Positions 19,479 to 28,945 of a stretch of DNA of 64,000 nucleotides are shown in pieces. The stretch is from the NCBI GenBank assembly GCA_024707255.1, contig JANQAC010000002.1, positions 1,234,001 to 1,298,000 on the forward strand. Reading direction: 5' to 3'. Numbering within the stretch: the first letter of the stretch is position 1; the number at the start of each line of letters is the position of its first letter. The translations under genes and the position numbers were made by a program. This stretch comes from Asticcacaulis sp. (GTDB lineage Bacteria > Pseudomonadota > Alphaproteobacteria > Caulobacterales > Caulobacteraceae). Below the pieces are notes generated by a model, which had not been told where the DNA came from, did no database searches, and saw only the letters and a list, made by a program, of their open reading frames with translations.

Positions 19479-20096
19479 TAAAGATATCTCCGGAGCGCTC
19501 AAACGCGGGCGTCCGCACGGATCGTGATCCGGCGGCGGCAAGGGCGTGGCGCTGATAGGGGGTAAGAAGGCGCGCGCGGGCGAGGACGACGTTTAAGGCA
19601 TCTGTCTTCGTTTGATAGCGGTTGAGGCTCAAGGCGCAGCCCATAAGGTATTGTTCCAAACGCAGTATCTGCGCGCCATAAGGCCGCGCAAACTTAATAA
19701 AGGTGTGATGCGGGTTCCGGGCGAAAAGCGCTTCCATTCCCCGGCGGGGTTGCCGGAACGGGCATGAAGGCGAGATAGGCGCGCGGCGCCGTTATCACAA
19801 GGGTTCGTCATAATCAGTCGGCGAAAAGTCTGCGCTTTGGCCGGACTCATGACGGACGATACCCGAATGTCACATGTTCGCAAAAAGCCGGATACGTCAA
19901 TCTAATTCTTTGTGTGTGTCGGCAGGGACATATTTTTACCCCCCTGCTGCGATCCTTAACAACATGGCAACCATATTCGGTAATGGAAATATAACCGTAC
20001 CCCTTAATCGTATTTCTACACCCCTGTGGCAGTATGGAGGGACAGCCGGAGAATACCGGCCAGAAAACACACATAATGTGGTGCGTGGAGTAGTGA
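19479..20096. other. Divergent rne/amiC intergenic region
   Basis: 618 bases without a supportable gene. The first 300 or so, next to rne, are very GC-rich (for example GCGCGCGGGCG) and probably form the long structured leader typical of RNase E mRNAs; the rest is more AT-rich and should contain the amiC promoter. Small ORFs here lack good ribosome-binding sites and family similarity. I recognise no named RNA. Confidence 0.5.
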
Positions 20097-21326
20097 ATGT
20101 TTCGACGGTTTGACGTCCCTGGCAGTGCAAAGACCATCCTGAAGGCGATAACTCTGGCCGCCAGTGTGTGCGCGTTCGTGCTTGTCGCGCAGCCGGCCCT
20201 GGCGGGTGGCAGCGACGTGGTCAAGGTACGTCTGGGTGGTGATGCAGCACAGACGCGTATCGTTATCGAACTGGAAAAATCGGTCGCCGCCAAGATTGTC
20301 AGCCGCGACAGCGAAACCGACCGTCAGGTCATCGCCCTGCCGGATATCGATCTCGACAAGGCCATGGCCGGGCAGGGGCAGGGACTGGTCAGCGACTGGA
20401 AGCTTGAAAACGTGGCCGGCAGCGTCCGCCTGAAGCTCAATTTCAAGTCCGGCGCCAAGATTTACCGCCGCTTCCTCCTGCCCCCCGGCCGATGGCATCA
20501 GTGTTTATCGCTATGTGGTCGATATCGTACCTCAGGGCGCAGGAAAAGGCCCTGATGCGGCCAGCCGGCTCCTGGCGTCCGTACCGGTGGTTACGGCCGC
20601 GGCCCAGGCAACGGTTCAGCCGGTTGCGCCCAGAAACCGCAAGAAGGTCATTGTCATCGACGCCGGTCACGGCGGCAAAGACCCGGCGCCCATGGCGGCA
20701 AGACCTGGGAAAAGGACGTCAACCTCGCTGCGGCCAAGGCCTTGCGCGCGGCGCTTGAAAAGACCGGCCGGTATAATGTCATCATGACGCGCGACACCGA
20801 CAGCTTTGTTGACCTGCCTGCGCGTGTCCGCATCGCCCGCTCGGCCAATGCCGACCTGTTCATCTCGCTGCACTCGGATTCAGGCGGCGACGGCAATACG
20901 CGCGGCGCCTCGATTTACACCTTGTCGGATTCCGGCACCGAACGGGCTGCCAAAAAGGCTCTGATCAAGGGCGACTGGTCGCAGGGCGAACCGCCGGCCG
21001 ATGCCATTGTCAGCCGTATCCTGATCGACCTGACCCAGCGCGCCACCAAGAATCGCTCTTCTACTTTCGCCCAACTGGTCATGGATAATATCGGTGACTC
21101 GACGCCCCTGCTGAAAACGAACCAGCGCCAGGCCGGCTTCGTGGTCCTGCTGGCGCCGGATGTGCCAGCCGTGTTGCTGGAAATGGGTTTCGTCAACAAT
21201 CCGCAGGATGAGGCCATGCTCAACGATTCGGGACACCGCGCCGTGATGATGGGGCAGGTGGCCAGGGCGATCGACAAGTATTTCGATAACAGCGTCCAGT
21301 ACGCCTCGTTCGCTGGTCTGAATTAA
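20097..21326 (+). CDS. amiC: N-acetylmuramoyl-L-alanine amidase with AMIN domain (frame broken twice)
   Basis: A periplasmic zinc amidase that cleaves septal peptidoglycan. The signal peptide ends near QPALA, an N-terminal AMIN domain follows (about 38-135), then Amidase_3: VIDAGHGGKDPG (zinc His), the second zinc His in LFISLHSDS and the catalytic Glu in LLEMGFVNN. Two indels disrupt it: six C residues at 20481-20486 where five give the correct frame, and CCCGGCGCCC at 20692-20700 where one more G is needed. The shifts cancel, so the last part returns to the original frame; corrected, the product is about 409 aa with no domain missing. Both lie in or beside short homopolymers and a single amidase is important in Caulobacter, so sequencing error is more likely than decay. 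It lies upstream of PBP1A as in Caulobacter. Confidence 0.85.
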
Positions 21327-21356
21327 CTGACGGGTGCAAGCCATTGAAAATATAGA

Positions 21357-21387
21357 AGTCCTGCCATCATCGGCAGGGCTTTTTTTT
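21357..21387 (+). terminator. Terminator of amiC
   Basis: A 9-bp stem AGTCCTGCC/GGCAGGGCT (one G-T pair) with a 6-base loop, followed by eight T residues. Confidence 0.88.
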
Positions 21388-21528
21388 GTGCGTAAGCGCC
21401 TGTGCCTAAAATGAGGCAGGCCAGGCGCGCGTGAATGAAATTTCGCTGAATGGCTTTGCCAATCGCGCACTGTTTGCTAAGTGTTGACGTCAATGACGGC
21501 AGATCGCATCGATCTGTGAACCGGATCG

Positions 21529-23949
21529 GTGGTTGGAGGTTTTTTGGTAAGGTCGTCTGAGCGTTGGTTTGCCATGGCCGGTGTCGCCGTGATGACCGCT
21601 GTGGCCATAGCGGGCTTCGCGGTCGCCATATATGCGGCGTGGCTGTTCCATGACATGCCCGATGGCAGCGAGCTGGCGGATTTCCATCCGGTGACCTCGG
21701 CGCGTGTGTTCGCCTGGGACGGCACCCTGATCGGTGAATATGGTCAGGAGCGCCGCATTTATGTGCCCTTTAACCGGATGCCGACACGGGTGACCCAGGC
21801 GTTCCTGGCCGCCGAAGACCGGAACTTCTTTACGCACAACGGGGTCGATGTCAGCGGTGTGTCGCGCGCCATGGCGAAGAATGTCTTCAACCTGCTGCGC
21901 GGCAAGCGGTTTGAGGGTGGCTCGACCATTACCCAGCAGGTGGCGAAGAACCTGCTGCTGAATAATGAGCGCACCGTAGGCCGCAAGCTCAAGGAAGTGA
22001 TCCTGGCGCGCCGGCTGGAAAACTCCCTGCCGAAAGATCAGATTCTCGAACTCTATCTGAATGATATCTATCTCGGTTATCGCTCCTATGGCGTGGGCGC
22101 TGCTGCCTTCAACTATTTCGGCAAGTCGCTCGACCAGCTTTCCTTAAGCGAAATGGCTTTCCTTGCCGCCCTGCCTAAAGGGCCTGAAAATTACCGTCCG
22201 TCCACCCACAAGGCGGCCGCCATCGCGCGTCGCAACTGGGTGCTGGGCGAAATGGCTAAGGCCGGCTGGGTATCGCGCGAAGAAGCCGCCGCGGCCATGC
22301 AGGACGATCTTGTTATCCAGGACAAGCCGCGCCGCGCCAAGTATGCCGATGCCGACTATTTCGTCGGTGAGGTCGAGCTGCGCGCCAGGAAACTGTTCAA
22401 CGACGCCATCTACACTGAGGGCTATTACGTCAAGACGACGCTCGACCCCAAGCTTCAGACCATGGCGCGGGAAGCGCTGATGGACGGGCTGGAAGTCTAT
22501 GACCGTCGCCATGGCTGGCGGGGCGCGTGGGGCAATATACCGGTCACCGATAACTGGGAATCCGATGCCCTGCAGGCGGAAAACAATCTGCCGGACTCGC
22601 GCCGGGCGCCTTCCGAGCGCGCCGATTGGCAGGTCGGGATGATCGAGAAAAGCAGCGGCTCGGTCAGGGCTATCGATGGTGGCCACGGCGTGATCCGCGC
22701 CGATGATCTGGCCTGGGCGCAGGCCAACCGCCCCCTGAAAGCGGGCGATCTGGTCTATGTGTCGCAAGCCTCGACTGGCGTTTACCGCCTGCGCCAGGTG
22801 CCTAAAGTCAATGGTGCGCTGGTAGCCATCGATCCCTATTCGGGCCGGATCGTCGCCATGGTCGGCGGCTATAGCTATTCGCTGTCCAAGTTCAACCGTG
22901 CCACGCAAGCCTCGCGCCAGCCGGGCTCTTCGATCAAGCCGTTTGTCTATGCCGTCGCGCTGTCGAAGGATTTCACGCCGGCTTCCATGGTCGATGACGG
23001 CCCCATCAGCATGATGGGTGGCGATGGCAAGATGTGGACGCCATCGAACTATGAGCACGATTATCTCGGTATGCAACCGATCCGTCGCGGCCTTGAACTG
23101 TCACGCAATCTGATGACCGTGCGCCTGGCGCAAAAGACCGGCATTAAGCCGATTACTCAGGGGATCGTCAATTTTGGCGTGCTCGACAAGATGCCATCGG
23201 AAATGTCGATGGTTCTGGGTGCCGGCGAAGTTAATCCCTACCGCCTGACCAATGCCTATTCCATATTCGTCAATGGCGGCCGCAAGGTGAAGCCGCATAT
23301 GATTGATGAGGTGCAGGATCGTAACGGCAAGGTGGTTTACAAGGCCGATGAACGCAACTGCCCGGCCGCCTGTACGGCCGATTTTGACGGCTTGGAAAGT
23401 CCGCGCCTGTCGCCCCAGGGCGACGTGGTGCTCGACCCGATCACCGCTTATCAGGTCAACTCGATGCTTCAGGGCGTGGTCCAGCGCGGTACAGGTGCGG
23501 CGGCACGGTCGCTTGGCATTCCGATGGGGGGCAAGACCGGCACGACCAATGACTACCGCAGCGCCTGGTTTGTCGGTTATACGGCGGATCTGGTGGTTGG
23601 GGTCTTTGTCGGTTTCGATGACAACAGTTCGCTGGGCAATCATGAAACCGGCGCGGTGGCCGCCTTGCCGATCTGGATGGACTTCATGAAGAACGCCAAT
23701 GCCGGCAAGCCGAACCGCGATTTCAACAAGCCGCATGATGCGGTGTACATGTCGGTGCATGGTGTCGAAGAAGCCTTCAAGCCCGGCACGGAGCCAAAAT
23801 ATACGGCGCCATCCGAGGATGACGGACCCAAACCCTACCTCGATACCTGGTCGGATGACGGCGATACCAGCGGGCCGGTAACGGTTGTGCCGGCGGAAGA
23901 GCCGCCACCACCACCGAAGCAAAAGGCTGATACCGGTACGCTTTATTAA
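21529..23949 (+). CDS. Bifunctional penicillin-binding protein 1A
   Basis: A class A PBP of 806 aa that polymerises and cross-links peptidoglycan. It has one N-terminal membrane helix ([20 protein letters not shown]), a glycosyltransferase 51 domain (catalytic Glu in [29 protein letters not shown]), an inserted OB-like region and a transpeptidase domain with SxxK in [18 protein letters not shown] ([11 protein letters not shown]) and KTGT ([14 protein letters not shown]). The C-terminus is Pro/Glu-rich. The start is uncertain: GTG at 21529, TTG at 21544 just after a GGAGG, or ATG at 21574 are all in frame. It corresponds to mrcA/ponA of other proteobacteria. Confidence 0.95.
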   Translation: MVGGFLVRSSERWFAMAGVAVMTAVAIAGFAVAIYAAWLFHDMPDGSELADFHPVTSARVFAWDGTLIGEYGQERRIYVPFNRMPTRVTQAFLAAEDRNFFTHNGVDVSGVSRAMAKNVFNLLRGKRFEGGSTITQQVAKNLLLNNERTVGRKLKEVILARRLENSLPKDQILELYLNDIYLGYRSYGVGAAAFNYFGKSLDQLSLSEMAFLAALPKGPENYRPSTHKAAAIARRNWVLGEMAKAGWVSREEAAAAMQDDLVIQDKPRRAKYADADYFVGEVELRARKLFNDAIYTEGYYVKTTLDPKLQTMAREALMDGLEVYDRRHGWRGAWGNIPVTDNWESDALQAENNLPDSRRAPSERADWQVGMIEKSSGSVRAIDGGHGVIRADDLAWAQANRPLKAGDLVYVSQASTGVYRLRQVPKVNGALVAIDPYSGRIVAMVGGYSYSLSKFNRATQASRQPGSSIKPFVYAVALSKDFTPASMVDDGPISMMGGDGKMWTPSNYEHDYLGMQPIRRGLELSRNLMTVRLAQKTGIKPITQGIVNFGVLDKMPSEMSMVLGAGEVNPYRLTNAYSIFVNGGRKVKPHMIDEVQDRNGKVVYKADERNCPAACTADFDGLESPRLSPQGDVVLDPITAYQVNSMLQGVVQRGTGAAARSLGIPMGGKTGTTNDYRSAWFVGYTADLVVGVFVGFDDNSSLGNHETGAVAALPIWMDFMKNANAGKPNRDFNKPHDAVYMSVHGVEEAFKPGTEPKYTAPSEDDGPKPYLDTWSDDGDTSGPVTVVPAEEPPPPPKQKADTGTLY

Positions 23950-24015
23950 GTCATCAGGGTTGTCATTCAAGGCGACGCTCTGTAAACCCGCCGGCACACT
24001 TTTAGGAAAATTACC

Positions 24016-25129
24016 ATGCGTTTGGATATCGAAGCGTCCGCTTCCGAGATCGAGCAGTCCATCGGACTGCTCAGGAGGCGTCTTTGACTGGGATGTCGCC
24101 CTGCGTCGTCTCGATGAATTGAATGCCAGGGTCGAAGACCCGACCCTGTGGGACAGGCCCGACGAAGCACAGAAGGTCTCACGCGAACGCTCGAAGCTCT
24201 CGGCTTCCGTGGAAGCGGTGCGTTCGATCGAAAAAGAACTGAAGGATGCCATCGAGTTCGCCGAACTCGGCGACATGGAAGGCGATGAAAGCCTGGTTGA
24301 GGAAGCCCGCAGCCTGCTGAAAGACCTGAAAGCGCGCACCGACCGCGCGGAACTGGAAGCCCTGTTGTCCGGCGAGGCCGATGGCAATGATGCTTACCTC
24401 GAAATCAATTCCGGCGCCGGCGGCACGGAATCCAACGACTGGGCGGGCATCCTGCTGCGCATGTATACGCGCTGGGCCACCGCGCACGGCATGTCGATCG
24501 ATGTCGAGGAAGAAACTCAGGGCGAACAGGCCGGCATCAAGTCGATCACGCTCAAAGTATCGGGTGAAAACGCCTATGGCTGGCTGAAGACCGAGGCCGG
24601 CGTTCACCGTCTCGTGCGGATTTCGCCGTTCGATTCCAACGCCAAGCGCCATACCTCCTTTGCTTCGGTGTGGGTCTATCCGGTGGTCGACGACACGATC
24701 GTCATCGATATCAATCCCTCGGATGTGCGCACCGATACCTACCGCGCTTCCGGTTCCGGCGGTCAGCACATCAACAAGACAGACTCCGCCGTGCGCCTGA
24801 CGCACATCCCGACCGGGATCGCCGTCGCTTGCCAGGCCGGCCGGTCGCAGCACGCCAACCGCGATGAAGCCTGGAAGATGTTGCGCGCCCGCCTCTACGA
24901 ACAGGAACTGCAAAAGCGCGAAGCCGCGCAGCAAGCGCTGGAAGATTCCAAGACCGATATCGGCTGGGGGCACCAGATTCGTTCCTACGTTTTGCAGCCC
25001 TATCAGATGGTCAAGGATCTGCGCACCAATGTCGAAACCTCCGATACTCAGGGCGTGCTCGATGGCGATCTTGATGCCTTCATGGGCGCGTCACTGGCGC
25101 AGCGGGTCGGTGTCACGCGGGATGCTTGA
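24016..25129 (+). CDS. prfB: Peptide chain release factor 2 (programmed +1 frameshift)
   Basis: RF2 recognises UGA and UAA stop codons. The first 23 codons ([20 protein letters not shown] to CTT at 24082-24084) end in an in-frame TGA at 24085-24087. After a +1 shift the frame continues [20 protein letters not shown] to the stop at 25129, giving about 370 aa. It carries the GGQ peptidyl-hydrolysis motif ([18 protein letters not shown]) and a stop-codon-reading loop in the SPF region ([19 protein letters not shown]). The coding sequence reads join(24016..24084,24086..25129). This is not a pseudogene: the shift is the RF2 autoregulation device. Confidence 0.97.
24073..24088 (+). promoter_or_regulatory. 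prfB programmed frameshift signal
   Basis: An internal Shine-Dalgarno AGGAGG (24073-24078), a 3-base spacer, then the slippery CTT-TGA-C (24082-24088). Order and spacing match the E. coli RF2 signal exactly. When RF2 is scarce, termination at UGA is slow and ribosomes slip +1. Confidence 0.96.
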
Positions 25130-25132
25130 TCT

Positions 25133-25151
25133 CCGAGTTTCTGTAACTCGG
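25133..25151. repeat. Hairpin between prfB and the YihY gene
   Basis: A 7-bp perfect stem CCGAGTT/AACTCGG with a 5-base loop just after the prfB stop, between convergent genes. No T-run follows on either strand, so it is at best a weak terminator or a 3'-end stabiliser. Confidence 0.4.
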
Positions 25152-25206
25152 CAAGCGCAAAGCGCGCCCGAGCTTATGCGAGGAGCCATGCGGCGTTTGA
25201 GCTGAA

Positions 25207-26211
25207 TTAAATATCCGGTTTTGCGACTTTCGCATGACTGGGTGTCTTGGCGACATTGACAACTTCAGCATGAGCGGCCGCGTCAGTATGGGCGGTCGCC
25301 GCGATGTGTGCCGGCTGCTTGCGGCGGCCTTTCTTGATGACGATCTGTGCGCCCATATAGCGTGAGTAAACCTGGGTGAATTCCGCGCCCAGGAAGAAGA
25401 TTTGCGTCGAGTAATAGATCCAGATCAGCACCACGATCAGCGAACCGGCGGCGCCATAGGCCGAACTAAAGGCGCTCTGGCCGAGATAGATACCGATCAG
25501 GAACTTGCCGAAGGTGAACAGGATGGCGGTGATCGCCGCGCCGATCCAGACATCGCGCCATTTGATATGGACGTCGGGCAGCACCTTGAAGATCATGGCG
25601 AACAGCACGGTGACGACGCTGAACGAAATCACCAGGTTGACGGTGTGCAGCAGGAAGGTGATGGAGATATAGTCTTCAAAGAAGGCGCTGATCGCCGAAA
25701 GCGCGGCGGAAATGACCAGTGCGATCAGCAGCAGAAAGCCGATGCCGACAATCATGGCGAAGGACAGCAGCCGCTTCTTGATAAACCATGTCCAGTGGCC
25801 GTTCTCACGTTCCTCCACATTCCAGATGGTATTGAGTGCATCCTGCAACTGGGCGAAAAAACTGGTAGCCGAGATCAAAAGGGTGACGATACCGATCAGG
25901 CTGGCGATGTAGCTGGCCTTCGGGTTGCTGGTGCTGGCCAGCATGGTCTGGATCGCGCTGGCGCCCTGGTCGCCGATCAGGCCGCGTATTTCATCGAAAA
26001 TATAGCCGCTGACGGCGTCCCGCCCGAAAGCCAGACCGGCCATGGCGATGACAATCAGCAGCAGCGGGCCGATGGACAGCATACTGTAAAAGGCCAGCGC
26101 GGCCCCAAGGCGCGGCACCTTGTCGTCATTCCATTCGCGGATGGTTTCCTTGAGGATGAACCACAAGGCCGGAAGCGTCAGGGCCGGGCGCTTGCGAGAT
26201 GTGTCCGTCAT
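25207..26211 (-). CDS. YihY/BrkB-family inner-membrane protein
   Basis: A 334-aa membrane protein with about six hydrophobic segments (LGAALAFYSMLSIGPLLLIVIAMAGLA and later helices) and the family hallmarks DKVPRLGAALAFYS near residue 27 and YGAAGSLIVVLIWIYYSTQIFFLGAEF near 270. The C-terminal 45 residues are hydrophilic and His/Ala-rich (AAHIAATAHTDAAAHAEVV). Formerly misannotated as ribonuclease BN; the true function is not settled. The ATG at 26211 has GGCTCC... upstream on the coding strand (AGGAG-like in GGCGGCTCCTC) and fits the family better than the longer in-frame start at 26307. Confidence 0.88.
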   Translation of the reverse strand: MTDTSRKRPALTLPALWFILKETIREWNDDKVPRLGAALAFYSMLSIGPLLLIVIAMAGLAFGRDAVSGYIFDEIRGLIGDQGASAIQTMLASTSNPKASYIASLIGIVTLLISATSFFAQLQDALNTIWNVEERENGHWTWFIKKRLLSFAMIVGIGFLLLIALVISAALSAISAFFEDYISITFLLHTVNLVISFSVVTVLFAMIFKVLPDVHIKWRDVWIGAAITAILFTFGKFLIGIYLGQSAFSSAYGAAGSLIVVLIWIYYSTQIFFLGAEFTQVYSRYMGAQIVIKKGRRKQPAHIAATAHTDAAAHAEVVNVAKTPSHAKVAKPDI

Positions 26212-26275
26212 GAGGAGCCGCCGGTAAAGGGAGAATCGAAAGCGCGAATATGAGCATAAAGGAAATAAAGAAAAA

Positions 26276-26301
26276 AGCCGGAGAGGGCGATGTCTCCGGC
26301 T
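26276..26301 (-). terminator. Terminator of bacA
   Basis: A 9-bp stem AGCCGGAGA/TCTCCGGCT with an 8-base loop, followed on the minus strand by TTTTT and further T-rich sequence. It lies 29 bases after the bactofilin stop and upstream of the YihY gene. Confidence 0.9.
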
Positions 26302-26329
26302 CTTCAAGGCTGCATTCGGCGTGCGTTTT

Positions 26330-26881
26330 CTACTTCAGATCGGAAAGCGCATTCAGGTCGTAGCTGTTCAGGCTCGGCGTGCCAAAATCGGACGGTGTGG
26401 CAGGCGCCGCCGGACTGACGGAGGCAACAGGCACCGGCTCGGCCCGGCGGCTTTGCAGGCAGCGTCCCCGGAAGAAGGCGCCGACATCGATGGCCAGTTG
26501 ATCGTGGGTAATATCACCTTCGACATAGGCCGTGGCTTGCAGCTTGATCTGCTTGCCGGTGATCGAGCCGACGATACGGCCGCGCACTTCGATGGTTTCG
26601 GCCTCGACCTTGCCTTCGATATTGCCGGATTCTCCTACGATCAGGTGGCCGACCTTGACATCGCCGCGCACGGTGCCGTCGAGATGCAGGTCACCATTGC
26701 CCGAGATATTGCCCTCGATCAGCAGGCCGGAGCCGAAGCTGGATAGGGGACGCGCACCCGCGCTCGTGGCGGGCTTGGTGCGGTTCATATTGACAGTGGG
26801 CGTCTCCAGCGGCGGAACGACGGCGGGGGTCGGCTGCGGCTTGGCGGCGGGCGGGGTCGGTTTGCTAGTTTTGTTGAACAT
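26330..26881 (-). CDS. bacA: Bactofilin (polymer-forming cytoskeletal protein)
   Basis: A 183-aa bactofilin. Bactofilins self-assemble into nucleotide-free filaments at the membrane; in Caulobacter BacA/BacB localise PbpC to the stalk base, and in Asticcacaulis and Hyphomonas BacA shapes stalks. The unstructured Pro-rich N-terminus (1-45) precedes the beta-helical core, whose rungs are visible (LLIEGNISGNGDLHLDGTVRGDVKVGHL, then IEGKVEAETIEVRGRIVGSI). The C-terminal tail (about 140-183) is Pro/Ser-rich. It overlaps the upstream M23 gene by 17 bases, so the two are translationally coupled. The pairing of a bactofilin with an M23 endopeptidase is known from Hyphomonas (BacA-LmdC). Confidence 0.92.
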   Translation of the reverse strand: MFNKTSKPTPPAAKPQPTPAVVPPLETPTVNMNRTKPATSAGARPLSSFGSGLLIEGNISGNGDLHLDGTVRGDVKVGHLIVGESGNIEGKVEAETIEVRGRIVGSITGKQIKLQATAYVEGDITHDQLAIDVGAFFRGRCLQSRRAEPVPVASVSPAAPATPSDFGTPSLNSYDLNALSDLK

Positions 26882-28013
26882 AATCTCCAGCCTTTAAGAA
26901 ACGTGCGGGGTTTTGAGCGCGACCATTTTGCCAGACTTCGTAATGAAGGTGGTTGCCGGTCGAGCGGCCTGTGCTGCCCATCGAGGCGATCCGCTGATCG
27001 ACGGCGACCCGTTGTCCGGGACGAACGGCGGCGGAAGCCAGGTGGGCGTATCGGGTCTTGAAGCCATTGCCGTGATCGATCTCGACCACATTGCCATAGC
27101 CTGTGCGGACGCCGACGAAGGAAACGATGCCGGGGGCCGTCGAATAGATCGGCGTCAGGTAGGGGCCGGCAAAGTCCTGTCCCTGGTGCATATGGGGACG
27201 GTGAGTGAACGGATCAAACCTCACGCCAAAGCCGCTGCTTTCACGTGTGCCAATGGTCGGGCGATCGAAGGGCAAGCGCTGGGCGCTGTTTTGCAGGCCG
27301 CGCATATCGCTCAGGTCCATGGCCGCATTGCGGATGCGTTCGGCGAAATCTTCATCGACGCCCAGGAAGCTGGCCAGCGCCTTATTATCCTTGGCGTCGG
27401 TCAGGGGATTGCCACTGCTGCCGCCGGCAAAAGCCTGCGGGTTGAGGCCGGCGATGCGGAAGGCCAGGCGCAGCTTTTCGGCGCGAGTCTTGGCGAAGAC
27501 CTCGGCCTGGCTCACCATGCGCTCCTGCTCGGCACGCACCGAATAGATGCGTTCGATAGGCGGCAGGCTGTCATCTATGGGCGCAGGCGACAGAGCGGCC
27601 ACAGCGCCGGGAACTCCCTTGAAATCTTTCAGTAGTGCAACCAGCCCCTGATGGCGTTTTTCGACCGTTTCGGCGAGTTGGTCGAGGGAGCCGGAATTGG
27701 CCGTTGCCTGTTGCGTGGCGATATCGAGTCGGGCCTGCCGATCGGCGATCCAGCGCTCGGACTGGGCCTTGACCATACGCAGTTGTTTTTCAGACCCACC
27801 GCCGTGATTGGCCGCAAAGAAGAGGGTGAAACCTGTGGATATAGCCAGCCAGGTGACCAGTGCCGAGGCGAGGATCGTCAGAACAAGTTGTTTTACGGGG
27901 CTTAGAACATAGCCACGGGTTTCGGTGCCCGAACGAATGTAGAGCTGACGTTCCGGAAATATAGATTCCATCCAGCCGCCCAGGGATCCCTCGTTTGTCT
28001 TGGTCGTCATCAT
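26865..28013 (-). CDS. M23-family peptidoglycan endopeptidase (LmdC-like)
   Basis: A 382-aa membrane-anchored LytM-domain protein. A cytoplasmic N-terminus (about 1-45), one membrane helix (VKQLVLTILASALVTWLAIS), a periplasmic coiled-coil region with Gln/Glu/Arg-rich helices (about 75-190) and the C-terminal M23 domain with zinc ligands in HQGQDFAG and HLHYEVW. All the residues of an active LytM enzyme appear present. Start: the codon at 28025 would be TTG; the ATG pair at 28013/28010 follows a purine-rich GAGGGTG and is preferred. Overlap with bacA suggests this hydrolase is positioned by bactofilin filaments, possibly in stalk or pole growth. Confidence 0.9.
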   Translation of the reverse strand: MMTTKTNEGSLGGWMESIFPERQLYIRSGTETRGYVLSPVKQLVLTILASALVTWLAISTGFTLFFAANHGGGSEKQLRMVKAQSERWIADRQARLDIATQQATANSGSLDQLAETVEKRHQGLVALLKDFKGVPGAVAALSPAPIDDSLPPIERIYSVRAEQERMVSQAEVFAKTRAEKLRLAFRIAGLNPQAFAGGSSGNPLTDAKDNKALASFLGVDEDFAERIRNAAMDLSDMRGLQNSAQRLPFDRPTIGTRESSGFGVRFDPFTHRPHMHQGQDFAGPYLTPIYSTAPGIVSFVGVRTGYGNVVEIDHGNGFKTRYAHLASAAVRPGQRVAVDQRIASMGSTGRSTGNHLHYEVWQNGRAQNPARFLKAGDYVQQN

Positions 28014-28317
28014 CCGCACCCTCAACCGCTTGTTAACTATGCCTTTACGACGTTAATTGCGCAAGATGTATATCGTACCGGAAGAGGGGCGCCCAAGGTC
28101 GCGGAGGTAATGCTCAATAAAATCAGTTTATTAAGATCCGCGGCCATGGCCTGTGTCCCAATTTGAATGCCTGTGACCAGACTGCTTCAAGATTGGTGCC
28201 GTTCTGAATTTGCCAATAAATCCCTTTTCACGCGAGTTGTGGATAACCGCCCGCAAAACCTGAAACGTCAAGGGACGGGCCTGTGCATGGATTTCACTGA
28301 ACTGTCATTAAGCTGAA
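28014..28317. other. Intergenic region upstream of the M23-bacA operon
   Basis: About 300 bases between the M23 gene start and the peroxiredoxin stop. It should carry the M23-bacA promoter. A plus-strand 18-codon reading frame at 28111 with a GGAGG three bases upstream is present, but nothing supports it as a gene. No other structure was recognised. Confidence 0.4.
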
Positions 28318-28812
28318 TTACTCACTTACAAGACTTTTTAATGTGTTTAAAACCTCATCGATATGTCCCTTAATCCTTACCTTACGCCATTCTTTTCTGA
28401 TCATTCCTTGCGGATCAATAATAAAGGTGGAGCGGTCGGTGCCCATATAGACCCGGCCATACAGGCTTTTCTCGCCCCATGAGCCAAATGCGGCGATGGC
28501 GGATGTGTCAGGATCGGACAGAAGCGGCATCCGCAGGCCGTATTTGGCGATAAACTTTTCGTGATCCTTGAGGCTGTCTTTCGAGAGGCCATAGAGTTTC
28601 GCTCCCAGCTTTTCAAATTCCGGCAGGGCTTCGGAAAAGGCGCAGGCTTCCTGTGTGCAGGTGGGCGTATTGTCGGCCGGGTACAAAAAAAGCACCGCCC
28701 AATGGCCTTCGAGATCGGCAATCGAGACATAGCCGCCGGCGCTAGAGGCCAGGGTGAAATCGGGTGCCTTGTAAGGCTGGAAATAAGTTTCAGTTTTCAA
28801 TGATTTCGCCAT
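28318..28812 (-). CDS. Peroxiredoxin, Bcp/PrxQ type
   Basis: A 164-aa thiol peroxidase reducing hydrogen peroxide and organic peroxides with thioredoxin. The peroxidatic cysteine lies in PADNTPTCTQEACAFSEAL, with a second cysteine five residues later (resolving Cys of the Bcp type). The rest of the AhpC/TSA fold follows (GLSKDSLKDHEKFIAKYGL, TFIIDPQGMIRKEW). The ATG at 28812 is preceded by GAGGCG and gives the family's N-terminus; a start 99 bases upstream is unlikely. No partner gene is obvious nearby. Confidence 0.93.
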   Translation of the reverse strand: MAKSLKTETYFQPYKAPDFTLASSAGGYVSIADLEGHWAVLFLYPADNTPTCTQEACAFSEALPEFEKLGAKLYGLSKDSLKDHEKFIAKYGLRMPLLSDPDTSAIAAFGSWGEKSLYGRVYMGTDRSTFIIDPQGMIRKEWRKVRIKGHIDEVLNTLKSLVSE

Positions 28813-28945
28813 GACATCGCCTCGCTCTGACTCTAAAGAAGAATAGGTTGCGTTAACATTATTTTGCGCCGACCGTCCTATACATGAACTGCCCTGATGC
28901 CTAGCCGCCAATAAAGTAAAAACAGCCGAGCCCTGCCGAGTCTAA

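Noticed and set aside
20097..21326. amiC as a true pseudogene
   Set aside because: Two compensating homopolymer indels with every domain intact, and other conserved genes show the same error type.
24016..24088. prfB as a pseudogene because of the in-frame TGA
   Set aside because: Exact RF2 programmed-frameshift signal; the gene is intact.
28111..28167. 18-codon plus-strand ORF with GGAGG
   Set aside because: Too short, spacer of three bases, no similarity; kept only as a remark.
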